Shown: positions 31,665 to 41,317, counted from the first letter of the stretch. The stretch: DNA of 64,000 nucleotides from Hypericibacter terrae (GCF_008728855.1 NZ_CP042906.1:682001-746000), one strand, 5' to 3'. Program-made: numbers and translations. Notes: a model not told the origin generated them from the sequence alone.

Positions 31665-32045
31665 AGACTGGATCGCCGGGTCAAGCCCACGGCTGTCCGG
31701 TTGGCGCCATTGAAGGAGAATCTCGTTGCTCTGCTTTCTTCCCCTCCCCCCTTGAGGGGGAGGCTGGGTGGGGGGTGGCCACAAACTCGATGTTCGCCAA
31801 GCTCGTGTGGCTCAAGGCGCCGTCATCATCGCGTTCTTCGATCACCCCCCACCCTAACCTCCCCCTCAAGGGGGGAGGGGACAAGATGACGTGGTGAAAG
31901 GCAGAGACGTTGAAGGGGTGGACTCAGTTTCGGAGCCTCGTGTCCCGAACGAGGCCAGATGCGCATTCTGCGTTCCAAGTCCGCGCTCTAAACAATTTCG
32001 GAGAAACCTCAACCGGACAGCCATGGGCTTGACCCGGCGATGACA
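31665..32045. repeat. repeat-rich intergenic region with REP copy 3 and CGGCTGTCCGG elements
   Basis: A third paired palindrome lies at 31741-31778 and 31843-31881 with loop CTTGAG/CTCAAG. It is flanked by two more copies of the block that borders the IS (near 31690 and, inverted, near 32020). The stretch 31498-32193 has no supported gene. The repeats look like accumulated non-autonomous elements. Confidence 0.65.
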
Positions 32046-32193
32046 GCAGGAAAGCGCTGGGGAGGGGATAAGAGAAACAGCCCCCGCTTTGCCTTGCGCA
32101 TTCGCTTGCGATAAAAGGGCGGGGGCCGCCGGCCCGGGGTCTCTCGATCACCGCCGGGCGGCCATTCGTTTTGTCGAGGGAAGGAACGATCCG

Positions 32194-32793
32194 ATGCAGG
32201 CTGTCCAGACGCTGCAACCCACGCTCGCCAGCGCGTTGTGGCCCAGTTCGACCAAGAGCGGTGCGCTGCGCGCCGCGGTGCTGATGGTGCTCGGCACCGT
32301 GGCGCTCTGGCTCTCCGCCAAGATCCAGGTGCCGTTGATCCCGGTGCCGATCACGATGCAGACGCTGGTCGTGCTGGTGATCGGTGTCGCCTATGGCTGG
32401 AAGCTCGGCGGCGCCACGGTGCTGCTTTATCTCGCCGAGGGCGCGGTCGGCCTGCCGGTCTTCGCCGGCAATTGGAGCGAAGGCGGCGGTTTCCATCATC
32501 TCTATGGCCCGACGGCCGGCTATCTGGTCGGCTTCGCGGTCGCGGCCGCGATCTGCGGCGCGCTCGCCGAGCGCGGCTGGGATCGCTCGCTCCTGAAGGC
32601 GGGGGCCGCGATGGTGATCGGCAATCTCGTGATCTATGCGCTGGGCCTGACTTGGCTCGCGATCCAGATCGGCCTGGGCGACGCGCTCAAATACGGCCTG
32701 GTGCCGTTCCTCGTCGGCGATGCGCTCAAAATCGCCCTGGGGGCCTGCCTGCTGCCGGCGACCTGGCGGCTGATCGGGCGCGGCAAGAAGTGA
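32194..32793 (+). CDS. bioY: biotin transporter BioY
   Basis: The 199-residue membrane protein is the S component of an ECF-type biotin importer. Family blocks are KIQVPLIPVPITMQTLVVLVIGVAYG, LYLAEGAVGLPVFAG and GPTAGYLVGFAVAAAICGALAERGWDRS, with six hydrophobic segments. No bioM or bioN is adjacent, as in many bacteria where BioY works alone or with shared partners. The start at 32194 has AGGAA upstream. Biotin uptake fits the biotin-dependent enzymes encoded at 20-24 kb. Confidence 0.93.
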   Translation: MQAVQTLQPTLASALWPSSTKSGALRAAVLMVLGTVALWLSAKIQVPLIPVPITMQTLVVLVIGVAYGWKLGGATVLLYLAEGAVGLPVFAGNWSEGGGFHHLYGPTAGYLVGFAVAAAICGALAERGWDRSLLKAGAAMVIGNLVIYALGLTWLAIQIGLGDALKYGLVPFLVGDALKIALGACLLPATWRLIGRGKK

Positions 32794-32850
32794 CGCTATC
32801 GGCCTGAACCCGCCGCCGCGGCGGGTATCTTCACGGTTTCGTGAGCGAAG

Positions 32851-32888
32851 GCGCCGCCTGGGTTCATCCCCGGGCGGCGCTTTTCTTT
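32851..32888 (+). terminator. rho-independent terminator after bioY
   Basis: GCGCCGCC (32851-32858) pairs with GGGCGGCGC (32872-32880), closing on a short inner stem, and TTTTCTTT follows. It lies about 60 bp after the bioY stop. Confidence 0.75.
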
Positions 32889-33026
32889 GTCCGCGTACGG
32901 GGCCGCCGGAGGGGTGGAAATTCAAGGATTCCGGACCCTTGTTGTTGATCTGGCTCAATGCCCGCCTCGGCCCTGTGAATAGTCTCGGCGGCGAACTTCC
33001 GATCGCGGGTGGTTGACGGGGCCGCT

Positions 33027-33054
33027 AAATGCGAGCAATTCTCACTCTCATTCG
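33027..33054. promoter_or_regulatory. Fur-like iron box
   Basis: Read on the minus strand, the hexamers AATGAG, AGTGAG, AATTGC and TCGCAT run without a gap, similar to the repeated NATNAT hexamers of Fur boxes. It lies about 70 bp before the cupredoxin/FTR1 iron-uptake operon. Regulation by Fur or another iron regulator is inferred. Confidence 0.45.
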
Positions 33055-33118
33055 CAGGCGGCGCGCCGCCGCGGCTCCGGGGCCCGTCCCCGTTTCCCTG
33101 ATGAGGAACCGACCGATC

Positions 33119-33463
33119 ATGCGTCGCCTTGTTTTCGCCTGCCTCGCCATCCTCGCGACCCTCTCGCTGGCGGGCACCGTTCGTGCCGACGACCTGCAGA
33201 CGTTCCGCATCGAGATCAAGGATGGCGTCATCACGCCGAAACAGACCGAGGTACCGGCCAACAAGGACTTCAAGCTCGAGGTCGCCAACACCGGCTCGAT
33301 CCCGGCCGAATTCGAAAGCAAGCAGCTTCGCCAGGAGAAGGTGCTGGCGCCGGGCAAGAGCGTGACCATCACCATCCGCGGCATCGATCCGGGCGAATAC
33401 CAGTTCGTGGACGAATTCCACGAGAACGACGCGGCCGGCCAGGGCGTGATCGTCGCGAAGTAA
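33119..33463 (+). CDS. cupredoxin-domain protein of an iron-uptake pair (EfeO-like)
   Basis: The 114-residue protein has a signal peptide (MRRLVFACLAILATLSLAGTVRA) followed by a single cupredoxin-like domain: FRIEIKDGVITPKQTEVPANKDFKLEVANTGSIPAEFESKQLRQEK. The end, GEYQFVDEFHENDAAGQGVIVAK, has a His but lacks the classical Cys ligand. It matches the EfeO cupredoxin part without the peptidase-M75 domain. It is 37 bp before the FTR1 permease gene, so it probably binds or oxidises iron for that transporter. Confidence 0.85.
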   Translation: MRRLVFACLAILATLSLAGTVRADDLQTFRIEIKDGVITPKQTEVPANKDFKLEVANTGSIPAEFESKQLRQEKVLAPGKSVTITIRGIDPGEYQFVDEFHENDAAGQGVIVAK

Positions 33464-33500
33464 GAGCCGCGTCGACGCGAGACAGGACCGTGAAACCGGC

Positions 33501-34355
33501 ATGAGCGGACAATTCGGACAGATCGTATTCGTGATCTGGCGCGAGAGCGTGGAAGCGCTGCTCGTGATCGGCATCCTGCATGCCTGGCTGTCGCGTCAGA
33601 GCGATCCGGACACGGTGACGAGCGGCCGGCGCTATCTCTGGTCGGGGGTGGGGGCCGGTTTGGGCCTGGCGGTGGCGCTGGCGGGGATCCTGCTCTTCTT
33701 CGCCGAGCGATTGCCAGACGGCGCGCAGGATTACTTCATGACCGCGATGGTGCTGATCGCGGCGGCGCTCATCCTGCAGATGGTATTCTGGCTGCGCCGG
33801 CGCGGCCGCACGATGAAGGCCGACCTCGAGGCCGGACTCGACAAGGCGGCGGCCCAGGCGCGTCACTGGGGCCTGTTCGTCCTCGCCATGCTGGCGGTGG
33901 CCCGCGAGGGCAGCGAAACGGTCGTCTTCCTCTATGGCATCCTCGCCGCCGGCGTCTATGCGCTGACGCCGACGGTGACCGCGATTCTGATCGGTTTCGC
34001 CACAGCGCTCTTCACCTACTGGCTGCTGCAGCTGGGATCGAAGCGCATGTCCTGGCGGGTCTTCTTCCGCGTCACCGAGATCATGCTGCTGCTGCTGGCC
34101 TGCTCGCTGGTGATGAACGGCGCCGATCACCTGTACGGCCTGGGCATCGCGCCCGATCTCGGCGGCACCGTCTGGGACAGCTCGTTCCTGCTGGACGACG
34201 GCAGCACCTTCGGCGGGCTGGTCGCGGCCCTGACTGGCTATCGCGCGCGGCCCGATGTGCTCAGCCTCGTGGTCTTCGCCGGCTATTGGGTGCTGGTGCT
34301 CTGGGCCTTGTCGCGCGCGCGTCCAACCGCCCTGCCGAAGCCCAAGACGGCGTGA
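33501..34355 (+). CDS. FTR1-family iron permease (EfeU-like)
   Basis: The 284-residue membrane protein has the two R-E-x-x-E iron motifs: RESVE at residues 14-18 and REGSE near 135-139. They lie in two of about seven membrane helices. It moves Fe3+ across the inner membrane after oxidation. The cupredoxin gene upstream and the Fur-like box support the role. No dedicated peroxidase (EfeB) gene is present here. Confidence 0.9.
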   Translation: MSGQFGQIVFVIWRESVEALLVIGILHAWLSRQSDPDTVTSGRRYLWSGVGAGLGLAVALAGILLFFAERLPDGAQDYFMTAMVLIAAALILQMVFWLRRRGRTMKADLEAGLDKAAAQARHWGLFVLAMLAVAREGSETVVFLYGILAAGVYALTPTVTAILIGFATALFTYWLLQLGSKRMSWRVFFRVTEIMLLLLACSLVMNGADHLYGLGIAPDLGGTVWDSSFLLDDGSTFGGLVAALTGYRARPDVLSLVVFAGYWVLVLWALSRARPTALPKPKTA

Positions 34356-34377
34356 ACCCGAAGCGGGCCGGCAGCCT

Positions 34378-34620
34378 TCAGGAAAAGGCCTTGTAGGCGA
34401 TCAGCGTGAAGGTGTCGCGCACGCCCGGCAGGCGCTGGATCTTCTCGGTCACGAAATGGCCGATATCGGCGCCCTCCGCGAGGAAGCATTTGATCAGCAG
34501 GTCGTACTGGCCGGAGATCGAATGTACCTCGGACACCTGGTCGATCGATTGCACGGCTGCGTCGGCGACCTCGTAGGCGCGCCCGAGCTCTGATTTCACC
34601 ATGATGAAGATGGTCTGCAT
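34378..34620 (-). CDS. stand-alone Lrp/AsnC ligand-binding (RAM) domain protein
   Basis: The 80-residue protein consists only of the RAM domain: MQTIFIMVKSELGRAYEVADAAVQSIDQVSEVHSISGQYDLLIKCFL, then VRDTFTLIAY. It lacks the winged HTH of Lrp. Such single domains bind amino acids and can form mixed oligomers with full Lrp/AsnC proteins. It ends 22 bp from the FTR1 stop on the opposite strand. No partner regulator is nearby. Confidence 0.85.
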   Translation of the reverse strand: MQTIFIMVKSELGRAYEVADAAVQSIDQVSEVHSISGQYDLLIKCFLAEGADIGHFVTEKIQRLPGVRDTFTLIAYKAFS

Positions 34621-34717
34621 CGATCCGATCCTGCCGGCGGGATTGTTGACGGTCGGTACGCCATCGGCGCGCCGCCCTCGAGCCTAGCAGATCGGGCCGC
34701 AGGAAGGCGAGGCGGCG

Positions 34718-34897
34718 TCAATGCGAGCCGGGCATGCCGCGCCGGATCAGGCCGAATGCGAACAGGACGGCGAACAGAAACAACAGCAGCCCGAACAGAT
34801 AGATGCCGCTGTCGGCGGCATGGGCGGCGAGGAAGAGGCCGAGCAGCCCCAGCAAAGAGATGATGCCGCCGATGATCCAGTTGAGACTGCTGTCCAT
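34718..34897 (-). CDS. small two-segment membrane protein
   Basis: The 59-residue protein is MDSSLNWIIGGIISLLGLLGLFLAAHAADSGIYLFGLLLFLFAVLFAFGLIRRGM. Two hydrophobic helices are joined by a short polar turn. It resembles small cytochrome-oxidase-neighbour membrane proteins of unknown function. AAGGTCTC precedes the ATG. It lies immediately downstream of the DUF2189 gene and is probably co-transcribed. Confidence 0.7.
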   Translation of the reverse strand: MDSSLNWIIGGIISLLGLLGLFLAAHAADSGIYLFGLLLFLFAVLFAFGLIRRGMPGSH

Positions 34898-34920
34898 GAA
34901 GAGACCTTCCCGTAAATGCT

Positions 34921-35730
34921 TCAATCTTCCCAGGTGATCAGATCGCGATAGGCGTGCCAGGTGGCATGGCCGAGGATGGGCAGGGTGACCATGAGGCCCA
35001 GATAGAGCGTGGCGATGCCGGCGCCCGCGAACAGCACGATCAGCCAGGCCCACAGCGCCATGACCCAGAAGTTGCGCTTCACCGTGGCGAGGCTGAGGCC
35101 GATCGCCGAGACCACATTGATATCCCGATCCATCATGACCGGGATCGAGACCACGCTGATGGCGAACACGAAGGCCGCCAGCACCCCGCCGATCGCGCAG
35201 CCGATCAGCAGGAAGGGGATGCTCGTCGGCGACAGGAACAGATCGACGACATAGGCAGGTTCGGGGCGTGGCGGATTGCCGCTGAAAAAGAGCGCGAAGA
35301 CGATTTGCGCGAATCGCGCCCAGGCCATGAGGAACAGGGTCAGGACGAGCCCCATCGGTGCCAGGCGCGGCACATAGCGCCACCAGGCGCCGAAGGCATC
35401 GGCCGCCCTCACGCTTCCGCCCAATTCCAACCGGCGGCTGGTCTCGTAGAGGCCGACCGCCAGGACCGGCGCCACCAGCATGAAGCCCGCGGCCAGCGGC
35501 AGGATCGACCAGAAGATGTCGAGCCACCAGAAGAGCAGCGTCAGGCCGGCGCCGCCCAGCGTGAACATGAGGCCGTAGAGCAGGCCGAAACCGGGAGCCG
35601 CGAGGAAATCCTTCCAGCCGGCCGCCAGCCACGCCCAGGGGCGTTCGGGCGCCACCCGTCGGACCCGGGCGACGCTGCCGCCGGACAGCCGGATGACATC
35701 CACCTGGGGTTGTTGAGCCACTTCACTCAT
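34921..35730 (-). CDS. DUF2189 integral membrane protein
   Basis: The 269-residue protein has a soluble N-terminus and about six hydrophobic segments. Family blocks are [48 protein letters not shown] and [34 protein letters not shown], ending in [16 protein letters not shown]2189 genes commonly neighbour cbb3 oxidase genes. Here the gene is divergent from ccoN and could share the FNR box at 35859. Function is unknown. Confidence 0.87.
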   Translation of the reverse strand: MSEVAQQPQVDVIRLSGGSVARVRRVAPERPWAWLAAGWKDFLAAPGFGLLYGLMFTLGGAGLTLLFWWLDIFWSILPLAAGFMLVAPVLAVGLYETSRRLELGGSVRAADAFGAWWRYVPRLAPMGLVLTLFLMAWARFAQIVFALFFSGNPPRPEPAYVVDLFLSPTSIPFLLIGCAIGGVLAAFVFAISVVSIPVMMDRDINVVSAIGLSLATVKRNFWVMALWAWLIVLFAGAGIATLYLGLMVTLPILGHATWHAYRDLITWED

Positions 35731-35858
35731 GGCCGGTTCCTCGCCGGGAGCGGTCGTCGCGACGAGAACGGGCGGGGCCCTGGTTGCAGGCCCGACGCCG
35801 TTATCGGACGTGCGCCACCTTAAAAAATCAATCCTAGCAAGCTGCTGGCAGCCGCCCC

Positions 35859-35872
35859 TTGATCCAGATCAA
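35859..35872. promoter_or_regulatory. FNR/FixK box of the cbb3 operon
   Basis: TTGATCCAGATCAA is an exact match to TTGAT-N4-ATCAA with 7-bp arms (CCTTGAT/ATCAAGG). It lies about 115 bp before the ccoN start codon. Oxygen-dependent control of cbb3 oxidase genes through such sites is established in alphaproteobacteria. Confidence 0.85.
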
Positions 35873-35986
35873 GGAACAGGTCCGCACCCCTCCCTATTCT
35901 CTGAAAGCTACGACGAAGGCAAGGTTCAGTGTGGTCGCGAGGGGCGCCGGCTGGTGGCTTCTGTGCCTGGGTCGGGGGAGAGAAGC

Positions 35987-37438
35987 ATGGACGGCAAGAC
36001 GGCGCCGGCTTTGGCCGCCGGTTACAACGACGATGTGATCCGGGCATTCACCATTGCCACCATGTTCTGGGGCGTGGTCGCCTTTCTGCTCGGCGTGGTG
36101 ATCGCGCTGCAGTTGGCGTTCCCGGTCTTCAATCTGGGCCTGGAATGGACCAGCTTCGGCCGGTTGCGCCCGGTGCATACCTCGGCCGCGATCTTCGCCT
36201 TCGGCGGCAATGCCCTGCTCGGGACGTCGTTCTATGTGGTGCAGCGCACCTGCCGCGTCAGGCTGTTCGGCGGTGCGGCGCTCGCGAGCTTCGTCTTCTG
36301 GGGCTACCAGCTCTTCATCGTCCTCGCCGCCTCGGGCTATGTCCTGGGCATCACCGAGGGCCGCGAATATGCCGAGCCCGAATGGTACACCGATCTCTGG
36401 CTGACCCTGGTCTGGGTCGTCTATCTGGTGATCTTCGGCGGGACGATCGTGAAGCGGCGCGAGCCGCATATCTACGTCGCGAACTGGTTCTATCTCGCCT
36501 TCATCGTCACCATCGCGATGCTGCATATCATCAACAACCTGTCGCTGCCGGTGTCCTTCTTCGGGACCAAGAGCTATTCGCTCTTCTCCGGCGTGCAGGA
36601 TGCGCTGACTCAGTGGTGGTACGGCCACAATGCGGTGGGATTCTTCCTGACCGCGGGCTTCCTCGGCATCATGTATTACTTCGTGCCGAAGCAGGCGGAA
36701 CGGCCGATCTATTCCTACCGGCTCTCGATCGTGCATTTCTGGTCCCTGATCTTCCTCTATATCTGGGCCGGCCCGCATCATCTGCACTATACCGCGCTGC
36801 CCGAGTGGGCGCAGACGCTCGGCATGACCTTCTCGATCATGCTGTGGATGCCGTCCTGGGGCGGCATGATCAACGGCCTGATGACGCTCTCGGGCGCCTG
36901 GGACAAGCTGCGCACCGACCCGGTGCTGCGCTTCCTCGTGACCTCCGTCGCCTTCTACGGCATGAGCACCTTCGAGGGGCCGCTGATGTCGATCCGCGAG
37001 GTCAACGCGCTCAGCCACTATACGGACTGGACCATCGGCCATGTCCATTCCGGCGCGCTCGGCTGGGTCGCCTTCGTGTCCTTCGGCGCCGTCTATTTCC
37101 TGGTGCCGCGCCTGTGGAACCGCGAAGGCCTCTATTCGGTGAAGCTCGTCAGCTATCACTTCTGGATCGCGACCGTCGGAATCCTGCTCTACATCACCGC
37201 CATGTGGGTGTCGGGCATCATGCAGGGGTTGATGTGGCGCTCCTATGACGAGCTGGGTTTCCTGCAATATTCCTTCATCGAGACCGTCGCGGCGATGCAT
37301 CCCTTCTACATCATCCGGATGCTGGGCGGCGTGCTGTTCCTGCTGGGCGCCCTCATCATGGTCTACAATCTGCGCATGACCGTGAAATACGGTCCCGCGC
37401 GCTCGGTCGAGCCCCGGCTCGCCGCCGCCCAGGCCTGA
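35987..37438 (+). CDS. ccoN: cytochrome cbb3 oxidase subunit I
   Basis: The 483-residue catalytic subunit reduces O2 to water and pumps protons in the inner membrane. It has about twelve membrane helices and the heme/CuB ligands in [15 protein letters not shown], the [26 protein letters not shown] block and [21 protein letters not shown]. These match cbb3-type family signatures. ATG 35987 is preceded by GGGGGAGAG; the longer frame is not supported. It heads the ccoNOQP operon. Confidence 0.96.
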   Translation: MDGKTAPALAAGYNDDVIRAFTIATMFWGVVAFLLGVVIALQLAFPVFNLGLEWTSFGRLRPVHTSAAIFAFGGNALLGTSFYVVQRTCRVRLFGGAALASFVFWGYQLFIVLAASGYVLGITEGREYAEPEWYTDLWLTLVWVVYLVIFGGTIVKRREPHIYVANWFYLAFIVTIAMLHIINNLSLPVSFFGTKSYSLFSGVQDALTQWWYGHNAVGFFLTAGFLGIMYYFVPKQAERPIYSYRLSIVHFWSLIFLYIWAGPHHLHYTALPEWAQTLGMTFSIMLWMPSWGGMINGLMTLSGAWDKLRTDPVLRFLVTSVAFYGMSTFEGPLMSIREVNALSHYTDWTIGHVHSGALGWVAFVSFGAVYFLVPRLWNREGLYSVKLVSYHFWIATVGILLYITAMWVSGIMQGLMWRSYDELGFLQYSFIETVAAMHPFYIIRMLGGVLFLLGALIMVYNLRMTVKYGPARSVEPRLAAAQA

Positions 37439-37449
37439 GGGAGAACGCC

Positions 37450-38175
37450 ATGCAGCTCTCCCACGCGAAAATCGAAACCAATTTCCTGCTGATGCTGGTG
37501 CTGATCCTGATCACGGTGTCGATCGGCGGCATCGTCGAGATCGCGCCGCTGTTCACGATCGAGACGACCATCGAGAAGGTGCAGGGAGTCAGGCCCTATT
37601 CGCCGCTCGAGCTCGCGGGCCGCAACATCTATATCCGCGAGGGCTGCTATCTCTGTCACAGCCAGATGATCCGGCCCTTCCGCGACGAGGCCGAGCGCTA
37701 CGGGCACTACAGCATCGCGGCCGAGAGCATGTACGACCACCCGTTCCAGTGGGGTTCGAAGCGGACCGGCCCCGATCTGGCCCGGGTCGGCGGGAAATAT
37801 TCCGACGACTGGCATCGCGCGCATCTGACCGATCCCCGCAGCGTCGTGCCGGAATCGATCATGCCGTCCTACGCCTTCCTCGAGGAGCGCGAGCTCGACC
37901 CGACCGCGATCGCGGCGCATCTGTCGACCCTGCGCGAGCTGGGCGTGCCCTATACCGACGAGATGATCCAGGACGCGGCCGCGGACATGGCGGCCCAGGC
38001 CAATCCCGACGCCGACACGACCGGACTCCTGACCCGCTACCCCAAGGCGGCCACGGGCGCCTTCGACGGCGATCCGACGCGGCTGACGGAGATGGATGCG
38101 CTGATCGCCTATCTCCAGGTGCTGGGCCGCATGGTCGATTTCGCCGACTACCGCACCGAAGACCTGAGGCAGTGA
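37450..38175 (+). CDS. ccoO: cytochrome cbb3 oxidase subunit II (monoheme cytochrome c)
   Basis: The 241-residue protein has an N-terminal membrane anchor ([28 protein letters not shown]) and a periplasmic cytochrome c domain. The heme c site is [13 protein letters not shown], and the distal Met lies in a later segment. It passes electrons from CcoP to CcoN. The gene starts 12 bp after ccoN. Confidence 0.96.
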   Translation: MQLSHAKIETNFLLMLVLILITVSIGGIVEIAPLFTIETTIEKVQGVRPYSPLELAGRNIYIREGCYLCHSQMIRPFRDEAERYGHYSIAAESMYDHPFQWGSKRTGPDLARVGGKYSDDWHRAHLTDPRSVVPESIMPSYAFLEERELDPTAIAAHLSTLRELGVPYTDEMIQDAAADMAAQANPDADTTGLLTRYPKAATGAFDGDPTRLTEMDALIAYLQVLGRMVDFADYRTEDLRQ

Positions 38176-38182
38176 GGCCGCG

Positions 38183-38377
38183 ATGACCTGGCAGGAGATC
38201 CATGACCTGTTCGCGCCGATCCGGCTGGTCTGGTTCGTCGTGATCTTCGTCGGCGTCGTCGCCTGGGCCTACTGGCCGAAGCGCCGGGCCGAGCTGGAGA
38301 AGCTCGCGCGCATTCCGCTCGAGGACGAGCTGCCGGACGATCAGCGATCGACCCCCGTGCGGGAAAGCAAGCCATGA
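38183..38377 (+). CDS. ccoQ: cbb3 oxidase subunit CcoQ
   Basis: The 64-residue single-span membrane protein (PIRLVWFVVIFVGVVAWAYWPKRRAELEKLARIPLEDE) has one helix followed by a basic then acidic cytosolic tail. It stabilises the complex in other species. It begins 8 bp after ccoO and overlaps ccoP by four bases (ATGA). Confidence 0.92.
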   Translation: MTWQEIHDLFAPIRLVWFVVIFVGVVAWAYWPKRRAELEKLARIPLEDELPDDQRSTPVRESKP

Positions 38378-39249
38378 CGAAGCGCGAGATCGATTCCATC
38401 TCGGGTCAGGAGACCACGGGCCACGAGTGGGACGGCATCAAGGAACTGAACCATCCGCTGCCGAGCTGGTGGCTCTACACCTTCTATGCGTCGATCCTGG
38501 TGGCGGTGATCTACTGGGTCCTGATGCCGGCCATTCCCTGGTTCAACGGCCATAGCAACGGCATCCTCGGATACAGCCAGCGGGCATCGCTCGACCATGT
38601 CATGGAAGCCGCGACCGCGGCGCAGGCGCAATATATCGCCCGAATCGACCAGGCGCCGTCGCTGGCGGCGATCCGGGCCGACGCCGATCTCTTCAATTTC
38701 GCCCAGGCCGGCGGCCGCGCGGTCTTCAACGAGAACTGCGCCGCCTGTCATGGCTTGGGCGGATCCGGGCGTCCGGGCGGATTTCCGACGCTCGCCGATG
38801 ACGACTGGATCTGGGGCGGCACGCTCGACGACATCGCGCAGACGGTGCGTCACGGCATCCGCAACGCCGATCCGGATTCGCGCCAGTCGGTGATGCCGAA
38901 CTTCGGCACCGACAGCATCCTGACCGCGCCGCAGATCGCCGACGTGGCGGAGTTCGTCCTGTCGCTTTCCAACCGCTCGACCGATACCGCCGCGGCCGGC
39001 CGCGGCAAGACGGTCTTCGCCGACAATTGCGCGGCCTGTCATGGCGACAACGGCCAGGGCAAGCCCGAGCTCGGCGCACCCAATCTGGCGGATGCGATCT
39101 GGCTCTATGGCGACGGCAGCAAGCTCGCGATCATGGCCCAGGTGACGAAGCCGAAAATGGGCGTGATGCCGGCTTGGGGCGGTCGTCTGTCCGAGGCCCA
39201 GCAGCGGATGGTCACGGTCTATGTGCATAGTTTGAGCGGCGGCCAGTAA
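38374..39249 (+). CDS. ccoP: cytochrome cbb3 oxidase subunit III (diheme cytochrome c)
   Basis: The 291-residue protein has an N-terminal membrane helix near residues 30-55 (WWLYTFYASILVAVIYWVLMPAIPWF) and two periplasmic heme c sites, NCAACHGLGGSG and NCAACHGDNGQG. Each is followed by a Met-containing loop (SVMPNFG, GVMPAWGG). It receives electrons from the bc1 complex and passes them to CcoO. Confidence 0.95.
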   Translation: MTKREIDSISGQETTGHEWDGIKELNHPLPSWWLYTFYASILVAVIYWVLMPAIPWFNGHSNGILGYSQRASLDHVMEAATAAQAQYIARIDQAPSLAAIRADADLFNFAQAGGRAVFNENCAACHGLGGSGRPGGFPTLADDDWIWGGTLDDIAQTVRHGIRNADPDSRQSVMPNFGTDSILTAPQIADVAEFVLSLSNRSTDTAAAGRGKTVFADNCAACHGDNGQGKPELGAPNLADAIWLYGDGSKLAIMAQVTKPKMGVMPAWGGRLSEAQQRMVTVYVHSLSGGQ

Positions 39250-39329
39250 GCCGCCAACAAGCCGACGATCTCTTTGATGTAAGACGGGCGCCTCCGAGGG
39301 GGACAGGCGGTCGTCGTTCGGGCGGGACG

Positions 39330-40796
39330 ATGACAGAGACAGCCCTTCAGGACTCCGGGACGCAGGAAAAAGTCGCCTCGCGGCGCGAGCAGCGGGCCGA
39401 GCCGCTCTATGTCGGCCGCATCCGCGTCTATCCGCGCAAGGTCCGCGGCACCCTGCGCCGTTTCAAGTCGGCCATGCTCGTCCTCCTCCTGGCGATCTAT
39501 TACGCCGCGCCCTGGCTGCGCTGGGATCGCGGGCCCGGCGCCCCGGACCAGGCGCTGCTGATCGATCTGCCGGGGCGGCGGGCCTATTTCTTCTGGGTCG
39601 AGATCTGGCCGCAGGAAGTCTATTACCTGACCGGCATCCTGGTGCTCGCGGCGCTGGGCCTGTTCCTCGCCACCAGCCTGTTCGGCCGGGTCTGGTGCGG
39701 CTTCACCTGCCCGCAGACGGTCTGGACCGATCTCTTCATGTGGGTCGAGCGGACCATCGAGGGCGATCGCAATGCGCGCATGCGTCTCGACAAATCGCCC
39801 CTCAGCCTCGGCAAGGTCGCGAAGAAGATTGCCAAGCATGGCGCCTGGCTGGTGATCGCGCTGCTCACGGGCGGCGCCTGGGCCATGTATTTCACCGACG
39901 CGCCGACGCTGGTCCGCCAGTTCTTCACGGGCGGCGCCACCGTCACAGTCTACTTCTTCGTCGGCCTCTTCACCTTCACGACCTATCTCCTGGCCGGCTG
40001 GGCGCGCGAGCAGGTCTGCACCTATATGTGTCCCTGGCCTCGCATCCAGGGCGCGATGCTCGACGAGGACAGCCTCAATGTGACCTATCGGGCCTGGCGC
40101 GGCGAACCGCGCGGCAAGCACAAGGCCGGCACGAGCTGGGAAGGCCATGGCGATTGCGTCGACTGCTTCTCCTGCGTCGCCGTCTGTCCGACCGGCATCG
40201 ACATCCGCGATGGCGCGCAGCTCGAATGCATCGGCTGCGGGCTCTGCATCGATGCCTGCAACGAGGTGATGGAGAAGGTCGGACGGCCCCGGGGGCTGAT
40301 CGACTTCGACTCCGCCCGTAACATCGCGCTGCAGAGCGCCGGCAAGCCGCCGGTGGCGTGGCGGCCCTTCCGGCTCCGCACCATCGTCTATGTCACCCTG
40401 CTGTTCCTGGTCGCCGCCGGAGTCTTCGCGGCCCTGGGCACGCGTTCCACCCTCGACATCAATGTGCTACCCGAGCGCACGCCGCTCTTCGTCCTGCTCA
40501 AGGACGGCAGCATCCAGAACGCCTACACCATCAAGATCCTGAACAAGCAGCGCCAGGCGCGCGAGTTCACGCTGGCCGTGAAGGAACATCCGGGCGCGCG
40601 GATCGAGATTGTCGGCGCCGACCCGGCGGGCGTGCTGGCGGCCAAACCCGACCATGTCGCGACCTATCGGGTGCTGGTGAGCCTGCCCCGCGCCGAGGTC
40701 GGCGAGGACAGCGAGGCGATGACCTTCGTGCTGACCGACAAGTCCAGCAGCGACACCGCCCGCCACCAGACCGTATTCAGAGGGCCCGATCGATGA
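39330..40796 (+). CDS. ccoG: cbb3 oxidase assembly protein CcoG (FixG/RdxA)
   Basis: The 488-residue membrane protein has about five helices and two 4Fe-4S ferredoxin clusters: CVDCFSCVAVCPTGIDIRDG and CIGCGLCIDACNEVM. A C-terminal periplasmic Ig-like domain follows. It reduces Cu2+ for delivery to the oxidase (established for Rhodobacter homologues). It is 80 bp after ccoP and overlaps ccoH by four bases. Confidence 0.94.
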   Translation: MTETALQDSGTQEKVASRREQRAEPLYVGRIRVYPRKVRGTLRRFKSAMLVLLLAIYYAAPWLRWDRGPGAPDQALLIDLPGRRAYFFWVEIWPQEVYYLTGILVLAALGLFLATSLFGRVWCGFTCPQTVWTDLFMWVERTIEGDRNARMRLDKSPLSLGKVAKKIAKHGAWLVIALLTGGAWAMYFTDAPTLVRQFFTGGATVTVYFFVGLFTFTTYLLAGWAREQVCTYMCPWPRIQGAMLDEDSLNVTYRAWRGEPRGKHKAGTSWEGHGDCVDCFSCVAVCPTGIDIRDGAQLECIGCGLCIDACNEVMEKVGRPRGLIDFDSARNIALQSAGKPPVAWRPFRLRTIVYVTLLFLVAAGVFAALGTRSTLDINVLPERTPLFVLLKDGSIQNAYTIKILNKQRQAREFTLAVKEHPGARIEIVGADPAGVLAAKPDHVATYRVLVSLPRAEVGEDSEAMTFVLTDKSSSDTARHQTVFRGPDR

Positions 40797-41317
40797 GCAC
40801 AATCATGCAAGGGATGCAAGGCGGAAATGGCGACGGGGGTGCCCGGCGCGGCCGCTGGATACCGTGGATCTTCGTCGCTTCCTTCGTGGTCCTGACAATC
40901 ATCCAGGGGGTGATGATCTGGTTCGCGATCGAGAGCTTCAGCGGCCTGACGGCCGAGGACGCCTATGAACGCGGGATCACCTACAACCGGACGATCGAGG
41001 CCAAGGATGCCGAGGTGGCGCTGGGCTGGCAGGTGACGCTCGAATGGCAAGTGGACAAGTCGGCGCCGGGCAAGGGACGGCTGGCGCTGCAGGTCCTGGA
41101 TCGCCTGGGCCAGCCGCTGCAGGGCGCCGAGGTCGCGGCCACGCTGCGCCGGCCCGTCGGCCCGGAGACCGCGACCCCGGTGACGCTGACGCCCGGCGCG
41201 CCGGGGACCTATGGCGCTTCGCTCCAGCTCCCCTTGCGCGGCCAGTGGGATGTCGATCTCGATATCGCGACGGCGCACTCGACCGATCACCTGACCGACC
41301 GGATCTTCGCGCCATGA
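40793..41317 (+). CDS. ccoH: FixH-family cbb3 assembly protein
   Basis: The 174-residue protein has one N-terminal membrane helix (WIPWIFVASFVVLTIIQGVMIWFAIESF) and a periplasmic beta-rich domain containing the family segment YERGITYNRTIEA. It helps assemble or stabilise the cbb3 complex with CcoG and CcoI. Its start codon overlaps the ccoG stop and its stop overlaps the ccoI start. Confidence 0.93.
   Translation: MSTIMQGMQGGNGDGGARRGRWIPWIFVASFVVLTIIQGVMIWFAIESFSGLTAEDAYERGITYNRTIEAKDAEVALGWQVTLEWQVDKSAPGKGRLALQVLDRLGQPLQGAEVAATLRRPVGPETATPVTLTPGAPGTYGASLQLPLRGQWDVDLDIATAHSTDHLTDRIFAP

Noticed and set aside
34898-35632. Long N-terminal extension of the small membrane protein
   Set aside because: It is a shadow of the DUF2189 gene. 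The real protein starts at 34897.
36022-37300. Long minus-strand frames opposite ccoN and other GC-rich genes
   Set aside because: High GC content makes long antisense frames common. Their products are rich in Arg, Gly, His and Asp and show no recognised domain.
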